Positions 1-6,216 of a DNA stretch of 10,720 nt are shown here, one piece after another. Origin of the DNA: Actinobacteria bacterium 13_1_20CM_4_69_9 (lineage in GTDB: Bacteria > Actinomycetota > Thermoleophilia > Gaiellales > Gaiellaceae). The notes beneath the pieces are model-generated. The model searched no databases. It saw nothing but the letters and a program-made list of their open reading frames with translations, and was not told where the DNA came from. How positions within the stretch are numbered: the stretch's first letter is position 1; each line of letters starts with the position of its first letter. The stretch spans positions 1-10,720 of the forward strand of contig MNJC01000127.1 of assembly GCA_001920085.1 (NCBI GenBank), in the 5' to 3' direction. The position numbers and the translations under genes were made by a program.

Positions 1-39
1 GGGTTCCGCACCCGCGTCGATGTGGTGAGGATCTGGTGA
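1..39 (+). CDS. possible C-terminal tail of an upstream gene
   Basis: Frame 1 is open from the first base and reads GFRTRVDVVRIW before a TGA at 37-39, ten bases ahead of the ROK gene. A co-directional upstream gene ending just before the next ATG would suit this compact + strand operon. Twelve residues are too few to assign a family, and the other two forward frames are also open for part of this stretch, so this is a guess from spacing and frame. Confidence 0.25.
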   Translation, partial: GFRTRVDVVRIW

Positions 40-48
40 AATCCGCAC

Positions 49-713
49 ATGCCGGTCTTGGCAGTGGACGTCGGAGGCTCGCACGTGAAGGTCCTCCTCG
101 AGGGGCAGGCCGAGCGGCGCCGGTTCGCGTCGGGCCCGGACTTCACGGCGCAGGCCATGGTCGAGGGCGTCCTCGCGGCCGTGGACGGGTGGAGCTTCGA
201 CCGGGTGAGCGTCGGCATACCCACGCCGGTGCGAGGCGGCAAGCCGATCGCCGAGCCCGTCAACTCGGCGACGGCTGGGTCGGCTTCGACTACGAGGCCG
301 CGTTCGGCGTTCCCACGAAGGTCGTCAACGACGCGGTGATGCAGGCGATCGGGAGCTATGACGGCGGCCGGATGCTCTTCCTCGAGCTCGGCACGGGCCT
401 CGGGTCGGCGCTGATCGCGGACGGCGTCGTCGAGCCGCTCGAGCTCGGACATCTCCCGTATCGGAAGAAGACGTTCGAGGACTACGTCTCCGAAGGCGTG
501 CTCGCGCGGGAGGGCAAGAAGAAGTGGCGCAAGACCGCGTTCGACGTCGTGGCCCGCCTCGCCGCAGCCCTCGAGCCCGACTACGTCGTCATCGGCGGCG
601 GCGGAGCGAAGGAGCTCGACGAGCTGCCGCCGAACAGCCGCCGCGGCGACAACACACGCGCCTTCGTCGGCGGCTTCCGACTCTGGCAGCCGGACTGGGA
701 CGGCTCTCGGTGA
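49..713 (+). pseudogene. ROK-family kinase (polyphosphate glucokinase-like), frameshifted
   Basis: Sugar kinase of the ROK/polyphosphate-glucokinase group, expected to phosphorylate glucose or a related sugar in the cytoplasm. The first frame begins MPVLAVDVGGSHVKVLL, with the phosphate-binding DxGG motif, and runs to about base 264. The rest is in the third frame: DGWVGFDYEAAFG, the catalytic-type Asp in VVNDAVMQAIGSY, the second glycine loop ELGTGLGSALI, YVVIGGGGAK, and a family-like C-terminus RRGDNTRAFVGGFRLW. Restoring one C at 264/265 turns AAC-TCGGCGAC into codons for N-L-G-D, which joins the frames exactly as this family reads. The repaired product would be about 222 residues, near normal for short ROK members. 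The stop overlaps the GTG of the next gene. Whether the missing base is a real mutation or a sequence error cannot be told here. Confidence 0.85.
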
Positions 714-1543
714 AGGTCGTCGTCACCGGCGCCAGTGGAAAGGCGGGCCGGGCGGTCGTGCGCGACCTGGTGGAGCACGGCCACGACGTCCTCGCGATCG
801 ACGTGACGGCGCCGCCGGAGTCACCGGCTCCGTCGCTGCGCGCCGACGTGACCGACTTCGGCCAGACCGTCGAATGCCTCGCCGTCGCGGACGCGGTCGT
901 CCACCTTGCCGCCATTCCCGCCTCCGGCATCTACACGGAGGAGACGACGTTCCGCACCAACATGCTGAGCACGTTCAACGTCTTCGAGGCGGCGCGCGTC
1001 GGGGGCCTGCGACGCGTCGTGTGGGCGTCGAGCGAGACGATCCTCGGGCTGCCGTTCGACAACGAGCTGCCGCCGTACGCTCCCCTGGACGAGGACCAGC
1101 CGCCGCTGCCACAGTCCGCGTATGCGCTCTCGAAGCTGCTGTCGGAGGAGGCGGCGCGGCAACTGCATCGCCGCACGGGAACGCCGCACGTCGCGCTGCG
1201 CTTCTCCAACATCATGGAGCCTCACGACTACGAGCGCTTTCCGTCGTTCTGGGACGATCCGCAGCTGCGCCGGTGGAACTTCTGGGGCTACGTCGACGTG
1301 CGAGACGTCGCGTTGAGCTGCAGGCTCGCGCTGGAAGCGGATCTCGGCGCCGAGCATCTCGTCATCGCGGCGGCGGACACGGTTATGAACCGTCCGAGCG
1401 CCGAGCTGATGGCAGAGGTGTACCCGTCGGTCGAGCACAGGCCGACGGCAGGCGAGTTCGACACGCTGCTCTCGATCGAGAAGGCGCGCAGGTTGCTCGG
1501 CTACGAGCCGCAGTGGTCGTGGCGTCATCACGTCGACGCGTGA
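710..1543 (+). CDS. NAD-dependent epimerase/dehydratase (extended SDR)
   Basis: Rossmann-fold nucleotide-sugar epimerase/dehydratase-type enzyme of 277 residues. The N-terminus carries the dinucleotide motif TGASGKAG (residues 6-13), and Asp31 at the end of the second strand favours NAD(H). VVHLAA (63-68), WASSET (105-110) with the active-site-type serine, and YALSK (Tyr138, Lys142) form the usual catalytic set. The start is taken as GTG at 710, because it places the Rossmann strand MKVVVTGASG at the very N-terminus and overlaps the upstream TGA as GTGA. The 3' end overlaps the next gene in the same way, so translation is probably coupled through all three genes. The substrate cannot be read from the sequence. 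Linkage to a sugar kinase fits a sugar pathway but does not prove one. Confidence 0.88.
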   Translation: MKVVVTGASGKAGRAVVRDLVEHGHDVLAIDVTAPPESPAPSLRADVTDFGQTVECLAVADAVVHLAAIPASGIYTEETTFRTNMLSTFNVFEAARVGGLRRVVWASSETILGLPFDNELPPYAPLDEDQPPLPQSAYALSKLLSEEAARQLHRRTGTPHVALRFSNIMEPHDYERFPSFWDDPQLRRWNFWGYVDVRDVALSCRLALEADLGAEHLVIAAADTVMNRPSAELMAEVYPSVEHRPTAGEFDTLLSIEKARRLLGYEPQWSWRHHVDA

Positions 1544-2398
1544 CGGACCGCGTGCTCACGGTGCGCGAGCTGAATCGCGCGGCGCTCGCGCGCCAGCTGC
1601 TGCTCGAGCGCAAGCGACTCTCCCCGGTGGCGGTGATCGAGCGGCTCGCGGGGATGCAGGCACAGTGGCCGCCGGCGCCGTACGTCGGGATCTGGGCGCG
1701 CATGACCGGTTTCAAGCAAGCTTGCCGCCAACGGGCCTGTCGTCTCCGCCGACGCGATTGCGTACCTCGAGGGGAAGCACCGCATCACGGGCATCAGCGC
1801 GCGGCGCGCCTGGCGCGCCGCGCGGATGCGTGCGCACCTGGTTCATCACCACGAGACGGCGATCTGGCGCGCCCGGCCGGAGGGCCGGTTCGTGCTCCTC
1901 GAGGAACCGGAGGTGCAGGCTCCGCTCGAGGCACGGGCCGAGATGATCCGCCGCTACCTCGCCGCGTTCGGGCCCTCGTCCCTCCGGGACGTCGTGCAGT
2001 GGAGCATGATGCACGTGCCCGAGCTGAAGGCCTCACTCGCGCTGCTCGAGCCGCTGCGGCGCTTTCGTGACGAGCACGGCCGCGAGCTCTTCGACGTCCC
2101 GCGCGCGCCGCTGCCCGATTCCGACACGCCGGCGCCCGTGCGCTTCCTGCCGAAGTGGGACAACGTGCTCCTCGCGTGGGCGGATCGCACGCGTGTGCTG
2201 CCGGAGTCGTACCGGAAGCAGGTGATCGGCATTAACGGCGACGTCGCGCAGACGTTTCTCGTCGACGGGTTCGTGGCCGGAACCTGGAGCGTCGAGGACG
2301 GCCGGGTCGTGACAGTCCCGTTCGCGAAGCTGTCGCGCCCCGTCCAGCGCGACGTCAAAGAGGAGGCCGGCCGGCTCGAGGCCTTCCTCGCCGACTGA
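1540..2398 (+). pseudogene. winged-helix DNA-binding-domain (HTH_42-type) protein, internal deletion
   Basis: Resembles the actinobacterial 'winged helix DNA-binding domain-containing' proteins (HTH_42/COG3214 type; the characterised relative YcaQ acts on DNA crosslinks). It begins at GTG 1540, overlapping the epimerase stop as GTGA. The first frame gives LNRAALARQLLLERKRLS, GMQAQWPPAPYVGIW and MTGFK, the typical N-terminus. From about 1718 the family continues in the next frame: LAANGPVVSADAIAYLEGKH, HHHETAIWRARPEGRFVLLE, FLPKWDNVLLAWADR and VDGFVAGTW, ending in TGA at 2398. About 70 residues expected between the parts are missing, including the stretch that normally carries an LMRGTLHLV-like motif. 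This is therefore a deletion plus frame change rather than a simple frameshift. The breakpoint lies in a 10-base palindrome containing AAGCTT. A full-length protein cannot be made from this sequence. Confidence 0.75.
1716..1725. repeat. 10-base perfect palindrome at deletion junction
   Basis: GCAAGCTTGC is its own reverse complement and contains a HindIII-type AAGCTT. It sits where the winged-helix gene loses about 70 codons and changes frame. It could be a real recombination or slippage point, or a cloning or assembly join. Confidence 0.6.
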
Positions 2399-2425
2399 TG
2401 TCGAGAACGCTGCCTCGGCTCCGTC
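2399..2425 (+). promoter_or_regulatory. putative ECF42-dependent promoter
   Basis: TGTCGA at 2399-2404, a 17-base spacer, then CGTC at 2422-2425. From memory of published work on ECF42 sigma factors in Streptomyces, the consensus is TGTCGA at -35 and CG(A/T)C at -10, so both boxes match exactly with normal ECF spacing. The site lies right after the winged-helix stop and about 35 bases before the DGPF-gene start. That gene is the known type of ECF42 target, and it is followed directly by an ECF42 gene. Transcription would begin near 2430. Confidence 0.7.
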
Positions 2426-2459
2426 CTACGGGTGCAAGCGTCCACGAAGGAGGAGTGAG

Positions 2460-2900
2460 ATGACTCGATACCTGCTCGTCGTCAACTTCGAAGGCGGCGT
2501 GGTCGACACGCCGATGGAAGAGTGGAAGCCGGAGGAGATCCAGGCCCACCTCGACCACTACAAGGCGCTCCATCGCGAGCTCGTGGCGAGCGGCGAGCTC
2601 GTCCAGTCGGAGGTCCTGGCCGGCCCGGACCTGGCCAAGATCGTCACCTCCGACGGGAAGGCGCCCGTCGTGACCGACGGGCCGTTCCAGGAGTTCAAGG
2701 AGTGGCTGGCAGGCTTCCAGGTCGTCGACGTGGAGTCCGAGGCGCGTGCGCTCGAGATCGCGTCGAGGATCTCCGCCGTTCCGGGGCCTGACGGCGTACC
2801 GCTGCAGCAGCCGATCCAGGTGCGGCAGGTGATGGAGCAGAGCCCGTCCGACGTGGCAGAGATGGAGGCGTACCTGCAGACGGCCGGCGGCCAGCGCTGA
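2460..2900 (+). CDS. YCII-related DGPF protein (ECF42 partner)
   Basis: Small YCII-fold (dimeric alpha-beta barrel) protein of 146 residues, of the DGPF subfamily named after its motif. The motif is present as TDGPFQEFKEWLAGF (DGPF at residues 73-76), and the N-terminus MTRYLLVV is typical. The biochemical role of DGPF proteins is not established. They are recognised mainly by genetic linkage to ECF42 sigma factors and as their target genes. The ATG at 2460 is well supported by a strong ribosome-binding site AAGGAGGAG at 2447-2455. The gene has its own candidate ECF42 promoter just upstream, so it probably starts a new transcript rather than relying on the winged-helix operon. The stop TGA at 2898-2900 overlaps the likely start of the sigma factor. 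Confidence 0.92.
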   Translation: MTRYLLVVNFEGGVVDTPMEEWKPEEIQAHLDHYKALHRELVASGELVQSEVLAGPDLAKIVTSDGKAPVVTDGPFQEFKEWLAGFQVVDVESEARALEIASRISAVPGPDGVPLQQPIQVRQVMEQSPSDVAEMEAYLQTAGGQR

Positions 2901-4123
2901 ACGTTCCCTCCGGCGTCGAGGACCTGCTGCGCGAAGCGGCGCCGCAGGTCCTCGGCACGCTGGCGCGGAGGTACGGGGATTTCGCCGGCGCCGAGGAGGC
3001 GTTGCAGGAGGCGTTGCTCGCGGCAGCGCGGCGCTGGCCCCGGGACGGGGTTCCGGAGCATCCGCACGCGTGGCTCCTGCAGGCGGCGACGCGGCGGTTG
3101 ATCGACCAGTACCGCAGCGAGCGCTCGCGCCGCGAGCGGGAGGCCGTCGCGACGGCGCAGGAGTGCCAGTCACCAGCCGTGTCCGACCGGGACGACACGC
3201 TCGCCGTGCTGTTCATGTGCTGCCATCCGGCGTTGACGCCGGCGTCGGCGATCGCCCTCACTCTCCGCGCGGTCGGGGGGCTGACGACCGTGGAGATCGC
3301 GCGCGCGTTCCTCGTCGACGAGGCGACGATGGCGCAGCGGATCTCCCGGGCGAAGCAGCGGATCAAAGCGTCCGGCGCCACCTTCCGAATGCCGACGCCC
3401 GACGAGCGGCCGGCTGCCGTGCGGAGCGTGCTGCACGTGCTCTACCTGATCTTCAACGAGGGCTACACCGCGCAGCGCGCGGAGCTGTCCGACGAGGGCA
3501 TCCGGCTCGTGCGCATGACGAGGCGCTTGCTCCCCGACGATCCGGAGGTGACCGGGTTGCTCGCGCTGATGCTCCTGCTCGACGCGCGACGCGCCGCGCG
3601 GCTCGACAACGAGGGCGACCTCGTCCCGCTCAGCGAGCAGGATCGTGCGCGCTGGGACGGCGAACCGGCCGCCGAGGGTCTCGCGCTCCTCGACGAGGCG
3701 ATCCGCGCGGGCGCCGTCGGCGAGTACCAGCTTCAGGCCGCGATCGCCGCGATCCACAACCGCGCGGCGCGCGCGGAGGACACCGACTGGCCGCAGATCA
3801 ACGCCCTGTACGGGCTGCTGGAGCAGCTGAGCGGAAACCCGATCGTGACCCTCAACCGCGCAGTCGCCGCAGGGATGGCGGACGGGCCCGCGGCGGGTCT
3901 CGCCTTGCTGGACGGCCTCGACGAGCGCCTGCCGGACAACCACCGCGTCGATGCCGTTCGTGCGCACCTGCTGGAGATGGCCGGCGACGTCGAGGGTGCG
4001 GTGGCGTCTTATCGAGCGGCCGCGCGCCGCACGACGAATCTCGCCGAGCAGCGCTATCTGACGGCGCGTGCCGCGGGGCTTGCGGCTAGCCGTGCTCCTC
4101 GTGCTGGGGAAGAGCGTCCGTGA
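2897..4123 (+). CDS. ECF42-type RNA polymerase sigma factor with C-terminal TPR extension
   Basis: Sigma-70-like ECF factor of the ECF42/COG4941 group, about 408 residues. Region 2 is read in VEDLLREAAPQVLGTLARRY, GAEEALQEALLAAARRWP and WLLQAATRRLIDQYRSER. Region 4 has the helix-turn-helix LTTVEIARAFLVDEATMAQR followed by ISRAKQRI. The long extension typical of the group follows, with YLIFNEGYTA, LMLLLDARRAARLDNEGDLV and a TPR-like C-terminus (ALLDGLDERLPDNHRVDAVR). The extension is known in this group to be needed for activity; no anti-sigma factor is expected. No ATG, GTG or TTG lies in frame between the preceding in-frame stop (2789-2791) and TTG 3002, which would cut about 35 residues from region 2. 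CTG 2897, overlapping the upstream stop as CTGA, gives the family-length N-terminus and is my choice. The 3' end overlaps the convergent GFA gene by 38 bases. Confidence 0.9.
   Translation: MNVPSGVEDLLREAAPQVLGTLARRYGDFAGAEEALQEALLAAARRWPRDGVPEHPHAWLLQAATRRLIDQYRSERSRREREAVATAQECQSPAVSDRDDTLAVLFMCCHPALTPASAIALTLRAVGGLTTVEIARAFLVDEATMAQRISRAKQRIKASGATFRMPTPDERPAAVRSVLHVLYLIFNEGYTAQRAELSDEGIRLVRMTRRLLPDDPEVTGLLALMLLLDARRAARLDNEGDLVPLSEQDRARWDGEPAAEGLALLDEAIRAGAVGEYQLQAAIAAIHNRAARAEDTDWPQINALYGLLEQLSGNPIVTLNRAVAAGMADGPAAGLALLDGLDERLPDNHRVDAVRAHLLEMAGDVEGAVASYRAAARRTTNLAEQRYLTARAAGLAASRAPRAGEERP
4083..4092. repeat. 10-base palindrome over the GFA stop codon
   Basis: CGGCTAGCCG is a perfect palindrome in the overlap of the convergent sigma-factor and GFA genes and contains the GFA TAG stop. 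It is short, with no U-run on either side, so I do not call a terminator. Confidence 0.35.
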
Positions 4124-4475
4124 TCTCGAACCACGGCGCCTTCGAGCCCACGAAGATGTGCTCCGTCGGCTTGACGGCCGGCGTGTCCGCGAGCGAGCCG
4201 AGTGCGACGTGCACGTATGAGCCGTCGCGGACGACGGAGTAGAGCAGCGACCCGCAGACGCCGCAACGCGTGTGGTTGTTGTCCGCGTCGCCCCAGATCA
4301 GGAGCCGGTCGGCTCCGTCTGTGACCTCGAGCTTCTCCCGCTCGATTCCGGCGAAGGGCTTGAATGCGGAGCCGGTCGCTGCGCGGCAGTTCGAGCAGTG
4401 GCAATTCGCCGCATACCGGAACTCGTCCGCGACGCGATAGCGAACGGCTTCGCATTCACACTTCCCGTTGAGCAC
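4086..4475 (-). CDS. GFA-family (glutathione-dependent formaldehyde-activating/CENP-V) zinc protein
   Basis: Protein of 129 residues with the Mss4-like zinc fold of the GFA family. The family's seven-cysteine pattern is complete: Cys6 and Cys8 (GKCECEAV), Cys25, Cys27 and Cys30 (CHCSNC), and Cys70 and Cys73 (CGVC). FKPFAG and the C-terminal PTEHIFVGSKAPWF are also typical. The founding members combine formaldehyde with glutathione, but most relatives are uncharacterised and actinobacteria usually use mycothiol, so the substrate is open. It starts at GTG 4475, nine bases after the VOC gene, and is the last gene of the - strand run. Its 3' end overlaps the sigma factor tail to tail. Confidence 0.88.
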   Translation of the reverse strand: MLNGKCECEAVRYRVADEFRYAANCHCSNCRAATGSAFKPFAGIEREKLEVTDGADRLLIWGDADNNHTRCGVCGSLLYSVVRDGSYVHVALGSLADTPAVKPTEHIFVGSKAPWFEITDALPQHEEHG

Positions 4476-4484
4476 GCGCCCAGT

Positions 4485-4904
4485 CTACGAGCGGGACTGT
4501 GTCATCCGGAAATGGTTGCCGGACGGGTCGCGGAAACCGGCGTCGATGCCATACGGCTGCTCCGTCGGCTCCTGCGTGAACTCCACGCCGCGGCTCTTGA
4601 GCTCCTCGTACGCCGTCTGCGCGTCGTCCGTGGTGAAGAAGAGCCCGCCCGAGGCGCCGCGCGCGAGCAGGTCCTGGATCTTCTGGCGCGTCTCCTCTTC
4701 GAACACCGGCGGGCCGGGGATGTCCATCAGGGTGATCGCGACGTCGTCCTGTCCGGGCACGCCCACGCTGAGCCAGCGGAAGTTGCCCATCTCCGGAACG
4801 GTCACGTCCTCGCGCAGCTCCATCCCGAGCTTCTCCGTGTAGAACCGGAGCGCCTCGTCCTGGTCGTGGACCCAGACCTGCACGTAGCTGAGTTGCTTGA
4901 GCAT
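4485..4904 (-). CDS. VOC-family (glyoxalase/bleomycin-resistance fold) protein
   Basis: VOC-superfamily protein of 139 residues with two beta-alpha-beta-beta-beta modules. The first begins YVQVWVHDQDEALRFYTEKLG; the second includes GGLFFTTDDAQTAYEELKSR and ends GFRDPSGNHFRM. The start ATG 4904 has a good ribosome-binding site (GGAGG, complement of 4910-4914, five bases away). The first metal-ligand position, usually His, is Gln9, and the last, usually Glu in the GNxxEL-type ending, is Met/Thr (GNHFRMT). The classic metal triad therefore looks incomplete, and a binding or sequestering role is as likely as an enzyme. It lies 38 bases behind a short AraC regulator, a frequent pairing in actinobacteria, and nine bases before the GFA gene. 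Confidence 0.88.
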   Translation of the reverse strand: MLKQLSYVQVWVHDQDEALRFYTEKLGMELREDVTVPEMGNFRWLSVGVPGQDDVAITLMDIPGPPVFEEETRQKIQDLLARGASGGLFFTTDDAQTAYEELKSRGVEFTQEPTEQPYGIDAGFRDPSGNHFRMTQSRS

Positions 4905-4926
4905 GTCGTCCTCCGTGTGTGAGTTG

Positions 4927-4944
4927 AACCGTCGCGGCGACGTT
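4927..4944. promoter_or_regulatory. imperfect inverted repeat between araC-like and VOC genes
   Basis: AACCGTCGC, one G, then GCGACGTT: the arms pair except for one bulged C. The repeat overlaps the AraC-like stop and fills half of the 38-base gap before the VOC gene. It could be an operator for the neighbouring regulator or a hairpin affecting the transcript. It has no U-tract, so a Rho-independent terminator is unlikely. Confidence 0.35.
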
Positions 4945-5374
4945 AGCCCGAGGCCACACGCCTGTCTTCTCGAAAACTGCTGGAGTGCGGTCGTGCGTAC
5001 GCCTGCAGCACGCAGGTGGGGACGCGCGCCGCGCGAGCGGGTGGGTGCGCGGCGCGGTACTCGGTGGGCGTCATCCCGTACACGCGCCTGAAGCTCGTCG
5101 TGAACGAGCCCACGCTCGCCAGTCCGACGTCGAAGCAGATGTCCGCGACGGAGTGGTCGGTGCTCCGGAGCATCGCTGCCGCGCGCTCGAGCCGCCGCGT
5201 GAGCAGGTACTGGTGCGGCGTCTCGCCGAAGACGCGTCGGAACTCGCGGCTGAAGTGCGCCGGGGAGAGATGGGCGACGCGCGCGAGCGTCGGCACGTCG
5301 AGCGGCTCCCGGTAGCGCGCGTCGACGAGGTCCTTGGCCCGCAGCAGGTGCCGGGTCGACGGGAGGTACACCAC
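4943..5374 (-). CDS. AraC-family transcriptional regulator, minimal form
   Basis: Protein of 143 residues consisting almost only of the AraC/XylS DNA-binding domain. The first helix-turn-helix is around residues 26-48 (DVPTLARVAHLSPAHFSREF). The second is around 75-98 (SVADICFDVGLASVGSFTTS), followed by the family signature FRRVYGMTPTEYR. There is no N-terminal sensor domain, and a variable 35-residue tail follows. The GTG at 5374 is used, with a second GTG three bases later; GAAGGG lies directly upstream, so the later GTG may be the better start. It begins nine bases after the broken PPOX gene and leads into the VOC gene, which it probably regulates. This is the only gene of the run to end in TAA. 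Confidence 0.9.
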   Translation of the reverse strand: MVYLPSTRHLLRAKDLVDARYREPLDVPTLARVAHLSPAHFSREFRRVFGETPHQYLLTRRLERAAAMLRSTDHSVADICFDVGLASVGSFTTSFRRVYGMTPTEYRAAHPPARAARVPTCVLQAYARPHSSSFREDRRVASG

Positions 5375-5383
5375 CCCTTCAGC

Positions 5384-5648
5384 CTAAAGCTGATCGGCGA
5401 AGTCCCAGGCGCGCAGCCGTCCCGGCTCGAGGCGGATGAGGGTGTCGTCGCCGGAGGAGTCCGCGTATGCCGCGCCGTCGCCCTCGCCGAGATACCGGGC
5501 CGCGATCCGGCGCACAGCCCCCGTCACGCCAGCGGTGCCAGACAGGGGACAGGAGCACCGTGCCGTCGACGCGGTACGTGGCGAGCACGGCGACGAGCGG
5601 ACGCTCGAGCAGGTCGCCGAGCTCGTCGGGCCTGAGGTGCTTGCGCAC
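5384..5648 (-). pseudogene. pyridoxamine 5'-phosphate oxidase-family (PPOX) gene, internal deletion
   Basis: Remnant of a flavin/F420-binding split-barrel (PPOX-class) protein. From GTG 5648 the first frame gives LRPDELGDLLERPLVAVLAT and GTVLLSPVWHRWRDGG, the normal N-terminal 45 residues. The family then continues in another frame with AVRRIAARYLGEGDG, DTLIRLEPGRLRAWDF and ADQL, and TAG at 5384-5386. The join is near 5520. About 50-60 central residues, which normally form the cofactor-binding barrel, are absent, leaving roughly 88 codons of a gene expected to encode about 130-140 residues. Reading straight on in the first frame gives a low-complexity Arg/Gly-rich tail instead. The GTG directly follows the MBL stop with no gap and in the same frame. 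Either a real inactivation or an assembly deletion would look like this. Confidence 0.72.
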
Positions 5649-6212
5649 CTAAAGCACCGCCGCGAGTGCGGCGTGTCCGTCACGGAGCACCGGCTCGCCA
5701 TGGGAGACGAGCACGCGCTCGACCGGGAGCTCGAGCACGGGCCGGAGCGATGCCCGCAGGTCGTCGTGCGTCTGCTTCCCGAGCCAGCTCGCGGGGCAGA
5801 GCCGTAACGGGGAACCGAGCAGCACGTCGCCGACCGCGACGGCGCCCTGCTCCGGCAGCCAATAGACGACCTCCGCCTTCCGGGCCGTCTGGAAGGCGCG
5901 GATCCCGCCGGGCAATTCGTCGCCCGCGCGGAAGACATCCGTGACGCCGATGCCGCGGTTGCGCAGAGGCTGCGCCGACCGGCTCGGCGCCCACACGCGC
6001 TCCGCGTCGACGTCCCTCGTCGTACGTCCGTGCCAGTACACCGTCACGAGCACGTGCTCGGCGCGGCGCACGTCGCGCGGCGCGTCGAGCGGGTCGACGA
6101 GAACGAGCCCGTCGCTCGTGTCGACAGCCAGCGAGGCGACGGTCTGCTTCCACTCGTCGTGCCACGCCGTCCAGCGGCGCAGTCCTGGCGCGAGCTCGTC
6201 GATGTGGGGGAC
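5649..6212 (-). CDS. metallo-beta-lactamase-fold-like protein, start unresolved
   Basis: About 188 residues resembling actinobacterial 'MBL fold metallo-hydrolase' proteins. It reads VPHIDELAPGLRRWTAWHDE, DTSDGLVLVDPLDAPRDV, HVLVTVYWHGRTTRDV, AEVVYWLPEQGAVAVGDVLL and VLVSHGEPVL. The canonical HxHxDH zinc motif is not present; its position holds a single His in YWHGRTTRD, so catalysis by the usual two-zinc mechanism is doubtful. The homology-supported N-terminus begins near 6212, but no ATG, GTG or TTG occurs in frame there. The first canonical start, GTG 6071, would remove about 47 conserved residues. Possible explanations are a lost G in the GTAGCGTC at 6217-6210 (an original GTGAGC would restore a start), or rare initiation at ATC 6203. 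The gene follows the DUF1996 stop at once and abuts the PPOX remnant. Confidence 0.75.
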   Translation of the reverse strand, partial: VPHIDELAPGLRRWTAWHDEWKQTVASLAVDTSDGLVLVDPLDAPRDVRRAEHVLVTVYWHGRTTRDVDAERVWAPSRSAQPLRNRGIGVTDVFRAGDELPGGIRAFQTARKAEVVYWLPEQGAVAVGDVLLGSPLRLCPASWLGKQTHDDLRASLRPVLELPVERVLVSHGEPVLRDGHAALAAVL

Positions 6213-6216
6213 GCTA

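Noticed and set aside
36..713. The whole frame from 36 as an uninterrupted 225-residue protein
   Set aside because: Its first ~75 residues are Arg/Gly-rich noise, while the true kinase N-terminus is in the frame starting at 49. Only the part after about 265 is real.
3170..3967. Long open frame on the - strand opposite the sigma factor
   Set aside because: It is antisense to a clear sigma factor, and its Arg/Gly/Val-rich translation has no recognisable motif. Long antisense frames are expected at this GC content.
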